Shown here: positions 7,891 to 16,018 of the stretch, one piece after another
Layout: the number at the start of each line of letters is the position of its first letter
How positions within the stretch are numbered: the first letter of the stretch is position 1
Source: Desulfuromonadaceae bacterium
Lineage (GTDB): Bacteria; Desulfobacterota; Desulfuromonadia; Desulfuromonadales; SZUA-401
Direction of reading: 5' to 3'
NCBI GenBank assembly: GCA_003246035.1
Contig: QKBP01000100.1
Span: forward strand, 1-24,289
DNA length: 24,289 nt
Made by a program: the position numbers and the translations under genes
The notes under the pieces: model-generated
Told to the model about the DNA's origin: nothing
Database searches by the model: none
Seen by the model: only the letters and a program-made list of their open reading frames with translations

Positions 7891-10371
7891 TCAGGTGCGC
7901 TTTTTGACGTGACGGGTCGGGATTGCGCCGAGAGGATCCTCGGGCCAGGGGTGCTTCGGATACCGGCCTCGAAGCTCCTTGCGCACCTCGGGATAGATCT
8001 CGCGCCAGAAATGACCCAGATCGGAGGTCACCTGCACCGGGCGGCCCGCAGGTGAGAGCAGGTGAACCATGACCGACAGCCGCCCTTCGGCAAGCCGAGG
8101 CGTTTCCTGAGCACCGAACATCTCCTGTAGCTTGACGGCAAGGACTGGCTGCTCACCACAGCAGTAGTCTAGTCGGATCCTCGACCCACTCGGGACCTCG
8201 AGCGTCTCCGGGACCAGGGCATCGAGCCTGGAGCGCTGTCTCCCCGCCAACCTCCCTACCAGGGCGCTCCCCGGGTCGAACGCCCTGAGACCGCGTACAT
8301 CACGTATTCCGTGAAGGTACGGAAGCAGCCAGGACTCGAGCCCCTCGAGCAGTTCCTCATCGCCGACTCCGGGCCACTCGTCGGGGTCGAGACGGTGCAG
8401 CAACGCCAGTCGCCCGCGCAGCTGCCGACTCGAACGGCTCCAGCCCAGCGCCTCGAGCCCCAGCGAACGCACGGCACCAGCCAGTGCCGACTCTCTCTCC
8501 AGGGGGATCGGCTCGACCCTGCGCCGCTCCAGAGGGGCCTGTATCAGGTGAAGCCCCTCCCAGGCCTCAACCTTCTGGGTGCGCGGGTTGAATTCAGCGC
8601 TTCGCCGCGCTTCGATCAAGCCGGCCAGGTCGGTGCACAGGTCGGACCGCCCTACCCGGCACCCCCAGCGCACCCGCGCCTCAGATCCGCCGTCCTCCAT
8701 CAGTTCGGGAACAACCAGCAGCTCAGTGCCAAACAACGGGCTGGCTGTCTCGAGGCGGCAGCCCCGGCCGCTGGACAGGCGATACGCCGGGCTCCCCGCT
8801 TCGCGCTGCACGGCAACGCGGTCCGGATAGGCCGTCGCCAGCAGCCGCCCGAGGAGCTTTTCGTCGGCGCCCACGCCCACCTCCCCGGTTGCCCCGAAAT
8901 GGCGTAACCAGAACTGGTAGGTCCGCTCCGTACGCGGGAAATGGCGCCTGCGCGGCGAGGAATCCGCGACGTGCTCGAAGCAGGCATGAAGGTCCTCCCC
9001 ATCTCCTCTTGGGAGTGTTCTCAGCTCCCCCTCTTCGAGCAGTGCGACGAGCAGGCAGCCGATCGGAAGCACGTCCAACTCTCTGGCCGCAAGAAGCAGG
9101 CGGGCATGGCGCGGATGGGAAGGGATCGTTAGCATTGCACGCCCGGTCCCCGTCAGCATCCCTTGGCTATCGACAGCGCCGAGATAGCCAAGCACCCTTT
9201 GCGCAGCGGCATAGGCGCCTGCCGGGGGGGGGTCGAGCCAGTCCAGCTGGAGTGGATCGGGGACGCCCCATCCCGCCAGGTCGAGAGCCAGCGCCGCTAG
9301 ATCGGCCACCATGATTTCCGGAGGGGCTTCGGGGAGCAGCCCCCCCTGCACCCCCTCCCCCCAGAGGCGCCAACAGACCCCGGGCGCCGTACGACCTGCC
9401 CTTCCGGCCCTCTGATCGGCGCTCTGCCGAGAAATTCGGGCGGTTTCGAGCAGGCTGAGACCGCTTGCCGGGTTGAAACGGGGGCGTCGTTCGAAACCGC
9501 AATCCACCACGCCGGTGACCCCCTCGATCGTCAGGCTGGTCTCGGCGATATTGGTCGCGAGGACGACCCTTCGCCGCGAGCCCGGCAGGATCGCTTCCTG
9601 CTGACGTTCAAACGGCAGATCGCCGTACAGGGTCCGCACGTCAATATCCGCCTGCTCACGGAGCAACGACTCGCAACGACGGATCTCCCGGGCACCGGGG
9701 AGGAACGCCAGCAGGTCGCCGTCGCATCGTTTGAGAGCCTGGGCAACGCCCCACGCGACGCCCTGCCCGAGGTCACTGTTTTCGGGCGCCGGTGTGTAGC
9801 GGATCTCGACCGGGAAGCGCTTGCCGTCCACGGAAATTACCGGACAGTCGTCCAGATAGCGTGACAGGCGCTCGCTGTCGAGCGTCGCGGACATGATCAA
9901 CAGGCGAAGATCGTCGCGCAGCCCCTCGCGCAGGTCGCGGCACAACGCCAGAGCCAGGTCGCTGTGAAGGCTCCGTTCGTGGAACTCGTCGAAGATCACC
10001 AGACCGACTCCGTGCAGTTCTGGGTCCTGCTGAAGCCGACGGGCAAGTATCCCCTCGGTGATCACCTCGACCCGGGTCGAGCGAGACACCTGGCGCGCAT
10101 GACGCATGGTATAACCGACCCGCTCGCCAACCGGCTCTCCGAGGCGGCTCGCCATATAGGTCGCCGCATTGACGGCAGCCAGGCGGCGTGGTTCGAGAAG
10201 CAGGGTCCGCCTCCCGGACAGCCACGGTGCGTCAAGCAGTGACAAGGGGACACGTGTGGTCTTCCCCTCACCAGGGGGGGCAACGAGAACCGCGACGCCC
10301 TCGCGTTGCAAGGCCTGATCGAGTGCCGGCAAAGCGTCGGAGAATTGAACAGAGGTCGAGGGAATTTTCAT
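7891..10371 (-). CDS. hrpB: ATP-dependent helicase HrpB (DEAH/RHA-type)
   Basis: This is a DEAH-family superfamily 2 helicase of ~826 aa, close to the usual HrpB length. The Walker A motif is APPGEGKT (~31-38), the Walker B variant DEFH is at ~128-131, motif III is SAT (MSATLD), and motif VI is QRAGRAGR. The HrpB-specific C-terminal region follows, ending near 'HPWPEDP'. HrpB is a putative RNA helicase of poorly defined role. The frame stays open to 10479, but that extension overlaps the upstream kinase. ATG 10371 lies 19 nt past the kinase stop and begins MKIPSTSV, so it is preferred although its ribosome site is weak. It is probably the last gene of the sulfur/kinase transcript. No functional link to those genes is known. 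Confidence 0.95.
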   Translation of the reverse strand: MKIPSTSVQFSDALPALDQALQREGVAVLVAPPGEGKTTRVPLSLLDAPWLSGRRTLLLEPRRLAAVNAATYMASRLGEPVGERVGYTMRHARQVSRSTRVEVITEGILARRLQQDPELHGVGLVIFDEFHERSLHSDLALALCRDLREGLRDDLRLLIMSATLDSERLSRYLDDCPVISVDGKRFPVEIRYTPAPENSDLGQGVAWGVAQALKRCDGDLLAFLPGAREIRRCESLLREQADIDVRTLYGDLPFERQQEAILPGSRRRVVLATNIAETSLTIEGVTGVVDCGFERRPRFNPASGLSLLETARISRQSADQRAGRAGRTAPGVCWRLWGEGVQGGLLPEAPPEIMVADLAALALDLAGWGVPDPLQLDWLDPPPAGAYAAAQRVLGYLGAVDSQGMLTGTGRAMLTIPSHPRHARLLLAARELDVLPIGCLLVALLEEGELRTLPRGDGEDLHACFEHVADSSPRRRHFPRTERTYQFWLRHFGATGEVGVGADEKLLGRLLATAYPDRVAVQREAGSPAYRLSSGRGCRLETASPLFGTELLVVPELMEDGGSEARVRWGCRVGRSDLCTDLAGLIEARRSAEFNPRTQKVEAWEGLHLIQAPLERRRVEPIPLERESALAGAVRSLGLEALGWSRSSRQLRGRLALLHRLDPDEWPGVGDEELLEGLESWLLPYLHGIRDVRGLRAFDPGSALVGRLAGRQRSRLDALVPETLEVPSGSRIRLDYCCGEQPVLAVKLQEMFGAQETPRLAEGRLSVMVHLLSPAGRPVQVTSDLGHFWREIYPEVRKELRGRYPKHPWPEDPLGAIPTRHVKKRT

Positions 10372-10390
10372 TACTGGACAAACGGCAGGG

Positions 10391-12055
10391 TCAGGTGTAG
10401 AGCGGCAAGGTGAAATGTACGGTCGTCCCCTGGCCCAAGCGGCTCTGAATCCAGACTCGGCCGCCATGAGCCTCGACAATATGCTTGACGATCGTCATTC
10501 CCAGTCCGGTGCCGGGAATCGCCGTGTTGGACGCGTCGGCACGATAGAACTTGTCGAACACCCGCTCGAGCTGTTCCTGGCCAATGCCGATCCCCTGGTC
10601 GGAGATTTTGACGTGACAACCACTGCCGGTTACTCCTCCTTCACAGCGAATGACGCTCCCCGGCGCGGAATATTTCACGGCGTTGCTGAGGATGTTTTCC
10701 ATGACCTGGGCCATGGCGAAGCGATCGACCTTGAGCAGGATCTCGTCGTCGGGGAGGACCAGCTCGAAAGAATTGCGATCACGGTAGACCCGGAAACCTA
10801 GCAGGGCATCCTCGCACAGCTGGCGAAGGCTGCATCCTGAATAGTCGAGCTGCAGACCTTCTCCCGACTCGATCCGGCTGATATCGAGCAGATCATTGAC
10901 GATCTGCGCCAGACCTTCGGCTTTCTGATGTACGATACTGATGTACTCCCTCAGCTCGTCCCCGGAGAGATTCTCATCGTCGAGGATCAGCTCGGAGAAG
11001 CCAAGGATGGTACTGAGCGGCGTGCGCAGTTCGTGGGCCGCCGTGGAGACAAACTCGCTCTTCAGGCGCTCGATCTCCCGTTCTCTGGTCACGTCGTGCA
11101 GGAACGTCACGAAACCGTTGCCGATGTTCCCCTTATCGGTCAGGGACGAGGTACGGGCCTGGTAGACCCTTGAGCCGCAGGCGGTTTCACACGGCAGGTC
11201 ACCGGTCCAAAATCCCTGCCCCTCGGCACCGGAATACAAATGGTTCTGCAGGACTGCGGCGAAGGATCCGCCCCGTGCCCTGGCGAGGTCACGACACCCG
11301 TCGAGAAGCTGCTCGGCGGGCATGTTCTGCAACTGGACTCCACCTTGCGGATTGGTGACGATCAGCGGGTCTTCGACCGAACGAAGAATCCCGTTGATAC
11401 GATTACGGGCCTCACGGGACTCGCTCAAGGCGTCACGCAGGGCCATCATCGAACGTTTGCGATCGCTGACGTCGCTGTAGCACAGGACGACATGCGTGAC
11501 ATTCCCACCACGATCGATGATCGGCTTTCCCACCACGTCAAAACTTCGACCGCGAAAACTCCAGTCGAGGTTCTTTTCATCGACACCGCCGCCGAGGATC
11601 TGCTCAAAGGAACACCCCTGTATGGGCTGATCGCCACAGCAAATCACCTCGCGGCAATCCCGGCCGATCACCCTGGGATACTCCGTCAGGAAGAACTCCT
11701 CGACCTTGCGGTTGTAGGCCACGATACGGCGCCGGGTATCGAGAACGAGGATGGCCGCGCCGGCCGTGTCGAAGACCGTCTGAATCTCGTCCCGGGCAAG
11801 ACCCAGCTGTGTGTTGGTGTCACGCAGGTTGGTCAGGACATGGGAGAAACTGCTGCAGATGATGCCGATCGGATCGAGCTCTAGCAGCGTCTGGTCATCC
11901 AATTCATGGGGATTGATCGGACTCGTGCCCATGATGGCCAAAAGCTGATCGACCTTGCTGCGGATATAGCAGGTCAACTGACGATTGATCAGGAGCTGCT
12001 GCTCAAGCTGTACGGACAGGTCCGAGGATCTCTTATCCGGTGAATCCTTTTTCAT
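10391..12055 (-). CDS. Cytosolic PAS-domain sensor histidine kinase
   Basis: The 554-aa protein has no membrane segment. PAS1 (~90-200) carries a Cys cluster (Cys139, Cys140, Cys148, with another at 134), and PAS2 spans ~215-325. HisKA has the phospho-acceptor His341 in AAHELRTPL. The ATPase domain shows the N-box (ILSNAVKY, ~455-462), SDQGIGIG (~485) and GTGLGMTIVKHI (~515). No receiver domain is attached and no response regulator gene is adjacent, so its partner is unlinked. Start ATG 12055 has GGAG 5 nt upstream. The gap to the upstream TusA-like gene is 30 nt, so the two are probably co-transcribed. The cysteines next to sulfur-uptake genes suggest redox or sulfur sensing, but this is inference; Cys-containing PAS domains are not rare in this group. 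Confidence 0.93.
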   Translation of the reverse strand: MKKDSPDKRSSDLSVQLEQQLLINRQLTCYIRSKVDQLLAIMGTSPINPHELDDQTLLELDPIGIICSSFSHVLTNLRDTNTQLGLARDEIQTVFDTAGAAILVLDTRRRIVAYNRKVEEFFLTEYPRVIGRDCREVICCGDQPIQGCSFEQILGGGVDEKNLDWSFRGRSFDVVGKPIIDRGGNVTHVVLCYSDVSDRKRSMMALRDALSESREARNRINGILRSVEDPLIVTNPQGGVQLQNMPAEQLLDGCRDLARARGGSFAAVLQNHLYSGAEGQGFWTGDLPCETACGSRVYQARTSSLTDKGNIGNGFVTFLHDVTREREIERLKSEFVSTAAHELRTPLSTILGFSELILDDENLSGDELREYISIVHQKAEGLAQIVNDLLDISRIESGEGLQLDYSGCSLRQLCEDALLGFRVYRDRNSFELVLPDDEILLKVDRFAMAQVMENILSNAVKYSAPGSVIRCEGGVTGSGCHVKISDQGIGIGQEQLERVFDKFYRADASNTAIPGTGLGMTIVKHIVEAHGGRVWIQSRLGQGTTVHFTLPLYT

Positions 12056-12085
12056 ACCATCTCCGCGGGCGGTGCAAGAGACACC

Positions 12086-12322
12086 TTACCCCCCGCCACT
12101 GATAACGATCAGATAGTACCCCTTGTCGGGCTTGACCTCGGCCTTGAGCCCCATGTTTGAGATGGCGTCGGGGATCGTCACGGTCGCCTTGCGGCTGTCA
12201 GTCAGGATATGGAGGGTGCGATTTCCCTGCGCCAACTCGCCATAGAGGTTGTTGACCTCCCGCAGCGTGACCAGGAGCGTAGACGGGCAGACCTGGCCAC
12301 GGATATCGAAAACGGTACGCAT
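12086..12322 (-). CDS. TusA-like sulfur carrier (sulfurtransferase) protein
   Basis: This small 78-aa TusA-fold protein carries the family's active Cys in GQVCPSTLL near residue 12. TusA proteins carry sulfur as a persulfide on this Cys and pass it between sulfur-handling enzymes. The usual CPxP is here CPST, so only the catalytic Cys and the first Pro are kept. The frame runs upstream to 12466, but that part lies inside the transporter gene. ATG 12322 overlaps the transporter stop by one base (TGATG) and has AGGAG just upstream, so it is the real start and translation is coupled. Pairing with YeeE/YedE transporters is a known arrangement, in which imported sulfur would be handed to the carrier. 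Confidence 0.92.
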   Translation of the reverse strand: MRTVFDIRGQVCPSTLLVTLREVNNLYGELAQGNRTLHILTDSRKATVTIPDAISNMGLKAEVKPDKGYYLIVISGGG

Positions 12323-13449
12323 CACGGCTCCTCCCGTTGTGAGCTGAAGACAACCCTTGTGATCACCTGCGTCCCGAGCCATGCTCCGGGAATCAGCCCG
12401 ACCAAAAACAGCAGGCTCGAGAGCGCCAGGAACGGCAGTCCGCCCCAGATGTGCCAGACATTGCATCCGGGGGTCAGGCGCGCTCCCATCCCCATGATCA
12501 CCCCGCCGGCAAACACGATCGTCACTTGCCGCATGGGAGGCAAAAATCTCCCCCGAAATTCCTTAAGCCGATACGCGGAAAACGCCGCACCGGCGATAAT
12601 CCCTAAAATCAGCGGGAACTGGATCAGGGCGACGGCATCGAGTCGGGGGCCACTCCCGCCGGCGAGAACCCGTCCTGAAAACGGGGGCGTATAGGTCATC
12701 GGCAGCCGGGAAAAAAAATCGAGCGAGGCAACATGTTCCGGAGCCACCAGCTGCTCCAACCAGGAGGCCAGCTTGGCATAGGACGTCGTAACTCCAAGGG
12801 GGATACCGACCCAGAGCAGCGAGACCCCACCGCAGACCGCCAGACCGAGTGCAGCATAATGCAGAGGAAGATACCCCTTGAGCCCGGCACTCGCGGCGCA
12901 CCGGCTCTCGGCCGCGGACCGTCGCCATAGCCAGGCGGCCAGGACGGCCAGAAGCGTGACCCAGAACCCATGGGGCGTACCGGTAAGCTGCGCCAGCGTG
13001 CCGACATCGGAAAGTCTCCAGTCCCGCGTCAGAGGGGACCACCAGGCATGCATTTCGGCATACAGGGCACTCCCGACCAGCAAGCCGGCCAGCGCCACCA
13101 GGGCGAGCCGACTGCCGCTCCCCGCCCGGTAGAGAACACCGACCACGCAACCACCGGCCAGAACCATCCCGAAACCGAAGACCAAACCGCCAAGCAGGTT
13201 GGCCAAGGAAGGACAACCGAAGAAAGGGACCGCCGAATACGCCAGAACGCCCAGGCTGCGAAGCAGCTCGAATAACACTGCGCTCAGCGCCACCAGCAGC
13301 AGCTGTGCGCGCAGCATGCTCGAGTCCCGGAACAGCAATCGATCACGAATTGCAGCAACCGTACAGAAATCGGCGCGGTGCATGAGCCAGCCCGCGGCGA
13401 GTCCTGTTGCCAGAGAAATCGTGACGACCTGTAGGAAAGACCAGGACAT
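12322..13449 (-). CDS. YeeE/YedE family (TsuA-like) sulfur-compound transporter
   Basis: The 375-aa polytopic membrane protein consists almost wholly of hydrophobic helices with short glycine-rich re-entrant elements. The three cysteines typical of the thiosulfate transporter TsuA are present: Cys29 (HRADFC), Cys101 (LAGGC) and Cys329 (LTPGCNVWHIWGG). In TsuA they pass thiosulfate by transient S-H-S hydrogen bonds. The substrate here is therefore probably thiosulfate or a related reduced sulfur species, inferred from the family. The ATG at 13449 has no strong ribosome site. The stop overlaps the TusA-like start by one base, so the pair forms a transporter-carrier unit. A promoter candidate lies ~35 nt upstream of the start. 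Confidence 0.93.
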   Translation of the reverse strand: MSWSFLQVVTISLATGLAAGWLMHRADFCTVAAIRDRLLFRDSSMLRAQLLLVALSAVLFELLRSLGVLAYSAVPFFGCPSLANLLGGLVFGFGMVLAGGCVVGVLYRAGSGSRLALVALAGLLVGSALYAEMHAWWSPLTRDWRLSDVGTLAQLTGTPHGFWVTLLAVLAAWLWRRSAAESRCAASAGLKGYLPLHYAALGLAVCGGVSLLWVGIPLGVTTSYAKLASWLEQLVAPEHVASLDFFSRLPMTYTPPFSGRVLAGGSGPRLDAVALIQFPLILGIIAGAAFSAYRLKEFRGRFLPPMRQVTIVFAGGVIMGMGARLTPGCNVWHIWGGLPFLALSSLLFLVGLIPGAWLGTQVITRVVFSSQREEP

Positions 13450-13481
13450 GACGCACCAACCATGAGTAAATTCAAAGGCTC

Positions 13482-13510
13482 ATAGTAGCGCAATTGCCCC
13501 GTACTGCCAA
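13482..13510 (-). promoter_or_regulatory. Candidate promoter of the yeeE-tusA-kinase-hrpB transcript
   Basis: Minus strand: TTGGCA (13510-13505), exactly 17 nt, then TACTAT (13487-13482). It sits in the 74-nt gap after the aminotransferase stop, with the start of transcription predicted near 13475. Confidence 0.5.
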
Positions 13511-13523
13511 CACAAACCGCGGG

Positions 13524-14699
13524 TCAGGGGGACCATCCGATCAGGCGTTCGATGGCGGGCGGAATCGCCTGCTCACCGAGGTTACCGATCGCCAGGCGCA
13601 GGTAGTCCTCGAGGCCGGGACCAAACGCCGACCCTGGGAGACAGGTCAGGTGGGCCTCGTCGATCAGCCGCTTGGTCACTACCCGGGCGGGGACGCCGAC
13701 ACAGGGGTGTTTGACCCAGGCGAAAAAACCTCCCGCGGCAACCAGTTGAAAGGGGTTACCAGGGGAGAGAAATGCCGCCCGAAAACATGCCTGCCGACGC
13801 TGCATCTCGGCATTGCGCTCACGAACCCAGCTGTCGAGATGGGTGCAGGCAAACTGCAGGGCCAGCTGGGTCAGGTGGGGCTGGCAAACGACCATGCTGT
13901 CCTGAACCTTCAGGGCCTGATGGACAAGCTGTGGAGACGCCACCAGAGCGCCGGCGCGGTAGCCGGTCAGGGCAAACGTCTTGCCGAAGGAAGCCAGATG
14001 AATAAACCCCTGGTCCCAATCCGGATGCGCGAAGAGCTGGTGAGGCGCGGCATCATCGGGGAGGAAGGCGTTGTAGGTCTCGTCAACGACGAGCATGATC
14101 CCGTGCCGCCGGGCCAGCTCGAAATAGCCCTCGAGCACGTGCGGCGGGACAACCGTCCCGCTCGGGTTGCTCGGAGAGACCAGCAGAAGGGCCCGGGTAC
14201 GGGGCGTAATCCGTTTTGCGATACTCTCGGACGTGGCTATGCCATCGACGGTTTCCTCGAAGGGGATGTATCGCGGCGTGATGCCGAGCGCCGCAAGCCC
14301 CATCGGATGATCAAAGTAGGCCGGCAGCGGGACAATAACCTCGTCCCCGTCCGCGCACAGGACACTCATCGCCAGCCAGAAGGCCTGGCTGGCACCGATC
14401 GTCAGACAGACCTGTTCCGGTTGCAGAGCCGCTCCATAGCGCCCGAGATACCAGTCGGCCACCGCGGTCCGCACCGTGGGGAGGCCCTCATCCGGCGTGT
14501 ACCGGGCAGTTGCGCCGTCGAGCACCGCGTGGCTCATGTAGGCACGCAGCGCTTCGGCTGGCGCGTAATCGGGGACAGCCTGACAGAGATCGACCAGTGG
14601 CAGCCCGTCATCGTCGCGCGCCGCGAGCCAGCGACGAACCTCTGAAATGGGGGGGAACGGAACCGGCTCGACCCGTAGAGAGAGTTTCGGCTGGCTCAT
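13524..14699 (-). CDS. Class I/II PLP-dependent aminotransferase
   Basis: The 391-aa fold-type I aminotransferase is of normal length. The PLP Schiff-base lysine is Lys240 in SFGKTFALTGYRAG. Asn178 (SPSNPSG) and Asp206 (VVDETYN) contact the cofactor ring, and an Arg in DYLRLAIGNL near the C-terminus is placed to bind the substrate carboxylate. The substrate cannot be read from the sequence; aspartate- or aromatic-type and MalY/PatA-like enzymes share these motifs. It starts at ATG 14699 with GGAG just upstream, 11 nt after the stop of the M20 peptidase. The two are very likely one transcript, which suggests that peptide breakdown and amino-acid transamination are linked. This pairing is inference. 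Confidence 0.93.
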   Translation of the reverse strand: MSQPKLSLRVEPVPFPPISEVRRWLAARDDDGLPLVDLCQAVPDYAPAEALRAYMSHAVLDGATARYTPDEGLPTVRTAVADWYLGRYGAALQPEQVCLTIGASQAFWLAMSVLCADGDEVIVPLPAYFDHPMGLAALGITPRYIPFEETVDGIATSESIAKRITPRTRALLLVSPSNPSGTVVPPHVLEGYFELARRHGIMLVVDETYNAFLPDDAAPHQLFAHPDWDQGFIHLASFGKTFALTGYRAGALVASPQLVHQALKVQDSMVVCQPHLTQLALQFACTHLDSWVRERNAEMQRRQACFRAAFLSPGNPFQLVAAGGFFAWVKHPCVGVPARVVTKRLIDEAHLTCLPGSAFGPGLEDYLRLAIGNLGEQAIPPAIERLIGWSP

Positions 14700-14710
14700 G
14701 GTTTCTCCGC

Positions 14711-15847
14711 TCAGGCGTTACGAAGACAGGCCACCAGAAGTTCCGTGACCCGCACCATGTCCGCGACGCGGACATGCTCATCGACCGTATGAACCTGCTG
14801 CATCCCGGTCCCGAGGATCACGGTCTCGATCCCGTACCCGTTGAAGATGTTGGCGTCGCTCCCGCCGCCGGCCGCACGAACATCGAGGTGACGGTCCAAC
14901 GACGCCGAACTCTCGCGAAGCAGCTGCAGGATCGGGGCCTCAAGCGGGACGTGCATTCGCGGGTAGTCCTCCTCGACCCGTGAAACAACTCGGGGTGTGC
15001 AGGTCTTTCCGTCGATGACACGGGTAAAGTCGTCGGCGGCCAGCTCGAAACGGCTCAGCATGTGCTCGGTCTGGGCTGCCAGCTTGGAGAGATCGTGGCT
15101 GCGAGTCTCCCCCTCGAGCCGCACCGTACGGGGGATAATGTTGATCGCCTGCCCCCCTTCGATGAGCCCGATATTGGCCGTCGTTTCTTCGTCGATTCTC
15201 CCGAGCCGCATCCCGGCGATGGCCCGAGCAGCGACCTCGATCGCCGAGAGCCCTTTCTCGGGAGCCATCCCGGCGTGGGCCTCCCTGCCGGTCAGCTCGA
15301 TGTACAGGCGGTTGGCCGCCGGTGCCCGGTGGATGCAGACGTCGACCCCGGCTGTATCCAAAGCCAACCCCCTTTTCGACTTCAGACGGCTGTAATCGAA
15401 ATGCTTCGCTCCGACCAGCCCGATCTCCTCGCAGACCGTGACCAGAATTTCGAGAGGGGGGTGCGAGATACGGTTCTCGCGGAGCACCTCGAGTGCTTCG
15501 ACAATTTCGGTGATCCCGGCCTTGTCGTCGGCGCCGAGAATGGTTTCTCCGCGGCTGCGAAATACACCCTCCTCTAGCACCGGCTCGACTCCGTCGGCCG
15601 GTTCCACGGTGTCCATATGGACGGCAAGCAGCAACGGATCCCCTTCGCGAGTCCCCGGGATCGTCACCAGCAGGTTGCCACACTCGCTCCCGGTCAGCCC
15701 TGCCGTATCATCTTCACAGACAGCCCCTCCCAGCCGTGTAAAGCGCTCGCGCAGGTACCGGCACATCGCCCCCTCGCGGCGCGCCGGGCTGACGGTCGAC
15801 GCCTGGGTCTGAAATTCACGGCACAATCGTTCCTCATTGATAAGCAT
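14711..15847 (-). CDS. M20 family metallopeptidase, PepT-like
   Basis: This di-zinc aminopeptidase of the peptidase T / M20B type is 378 aa from the chosen start. Visible metal and catalytic residues are His77 and Asp79 (AVHMDT), bridging Asp107 (GADDKAG), general base Glu140 with Glu141 (VCEEIG), Asp164 (ALDTAG) and His353 (QVHTVDEHV). The dimerisation domain carries His191 (GREAHAG). The frame remains open to 15934, but the extra 29 residues are unlike the family. ATG 15847 starts MLINEERL and has GAGG ~8 nt upstream. The enzyme would release N-terminal residues from short peptides in the cytosol. It is the first gene of a two-gene unit with the aminotransferase. I found no convincing promoter in the 170-nt upstream gap for this direction. 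Confidence 0.94.
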   Translation of the reverse strand: MLINEERLCREFQTQASTVSPARREGAMCRYLRERFTRLGGAVCEDDTAGLTGSECGNLLVTIPGTREGDPLLLAVHMDTVEPADGVEPVLEEGVFRSRGETILGADDKAGITEIVEALEVLRENRISHPPLEILVTVCEEIGLVGAKHFDYSRLKSKRGLALDTAGVDVCIHRAPAANRLYIELTGREAHAGMAPEKGLSAIEVAARAIAGMRLGRIDEETTANIGLIEGGQAINIIPRTVRLEGETRSHDLSKLAAQTEHMLSRFELAADDFTRVIDGKTCTPRVVSRVEEDYPRMHVPLEAPILQLLRESSASLDRHLDVRAAGGGSDANIFNGYGIETVILGTGMQQVHTVDEHVRVADMVRVTELLVACLRNA

Positions 15848-15927
15848 CGTCTTGACCTCGATAATAATTCGTGTATTCGACGTATCCACCCGACATTGCA
15901 ATACCGAGAGAAACAGCGCGAAAACAC

Positions 15928-15957
15928 TGGACAAAAAGTCACATCGATTGTTAGTAT
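15928..15957 (+). promoter_or_regulatory. Candidate promoter of the six-gene plus-strand operon
   Basis: TGGACA (15928-15933; 5 of 6 match the consensus -35), 18-nt spacer, TAGTAT (15952-15957). The predicted transcription start is near 15964, ~55 nt before the GTG start of the M23 gene. Confidence 0.5.
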
Positions 15958-15969
15958 TTAGCAGTTTAT

Positions 15970-15986
15970 CCTCTGCCGGGCAGAGG
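15970..15986. repeat. Perfect 17-nt palindrome in the leader of the M23 operon
   Basis: CCTCTGCC-G-GGCAGAGG has 8-bp arms around one base. It lies just after the predicted transcription start (about +6 to +22), where a repressor operator or a 5' RNA hairpin would sit. There is no T-run, so it is not a terminator. Confidence 0.45.
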
Positions 15987-16018
15987 ACGCAAATGATTAT
16001 CTAACAAAAGGACGTTCC

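Noticed and set aside
7882..7891. AAGGGCCCTT palindrome between the convergent M16C and hrpB genes
   Set aside because: It is only 10 nt, part of it codes, and no T-run follows; too short to call a bidirectional terminator.
10372..10479. 36-codon N-terminal extension of HrpB
   Set aside because: It lies within the end of the PAS kinase gene, its residues do not look like a HrpB N-terminus, and an in-frame ATG lies 19 nt past the kinase stop.
12323..12466. 48-codon N-terminal extension of the TusA-like protein
   Set aside because: It is inside the transporter gene; the TGATG overlap plus AGGAG marks the real start at 12322.
13580..13597. Second LexA-box-like sequence (GGTTACCGATCG...)
   Set aside because: The right half-site does not end in ACC, and it lies inside the aminotransferase coding region.
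15848..15934. 29-codon N-terminal extension of the M20 peptidase
   Set aside because: It is unlike the family; ATG 15847 has a better ribosome site and gives the normal length.
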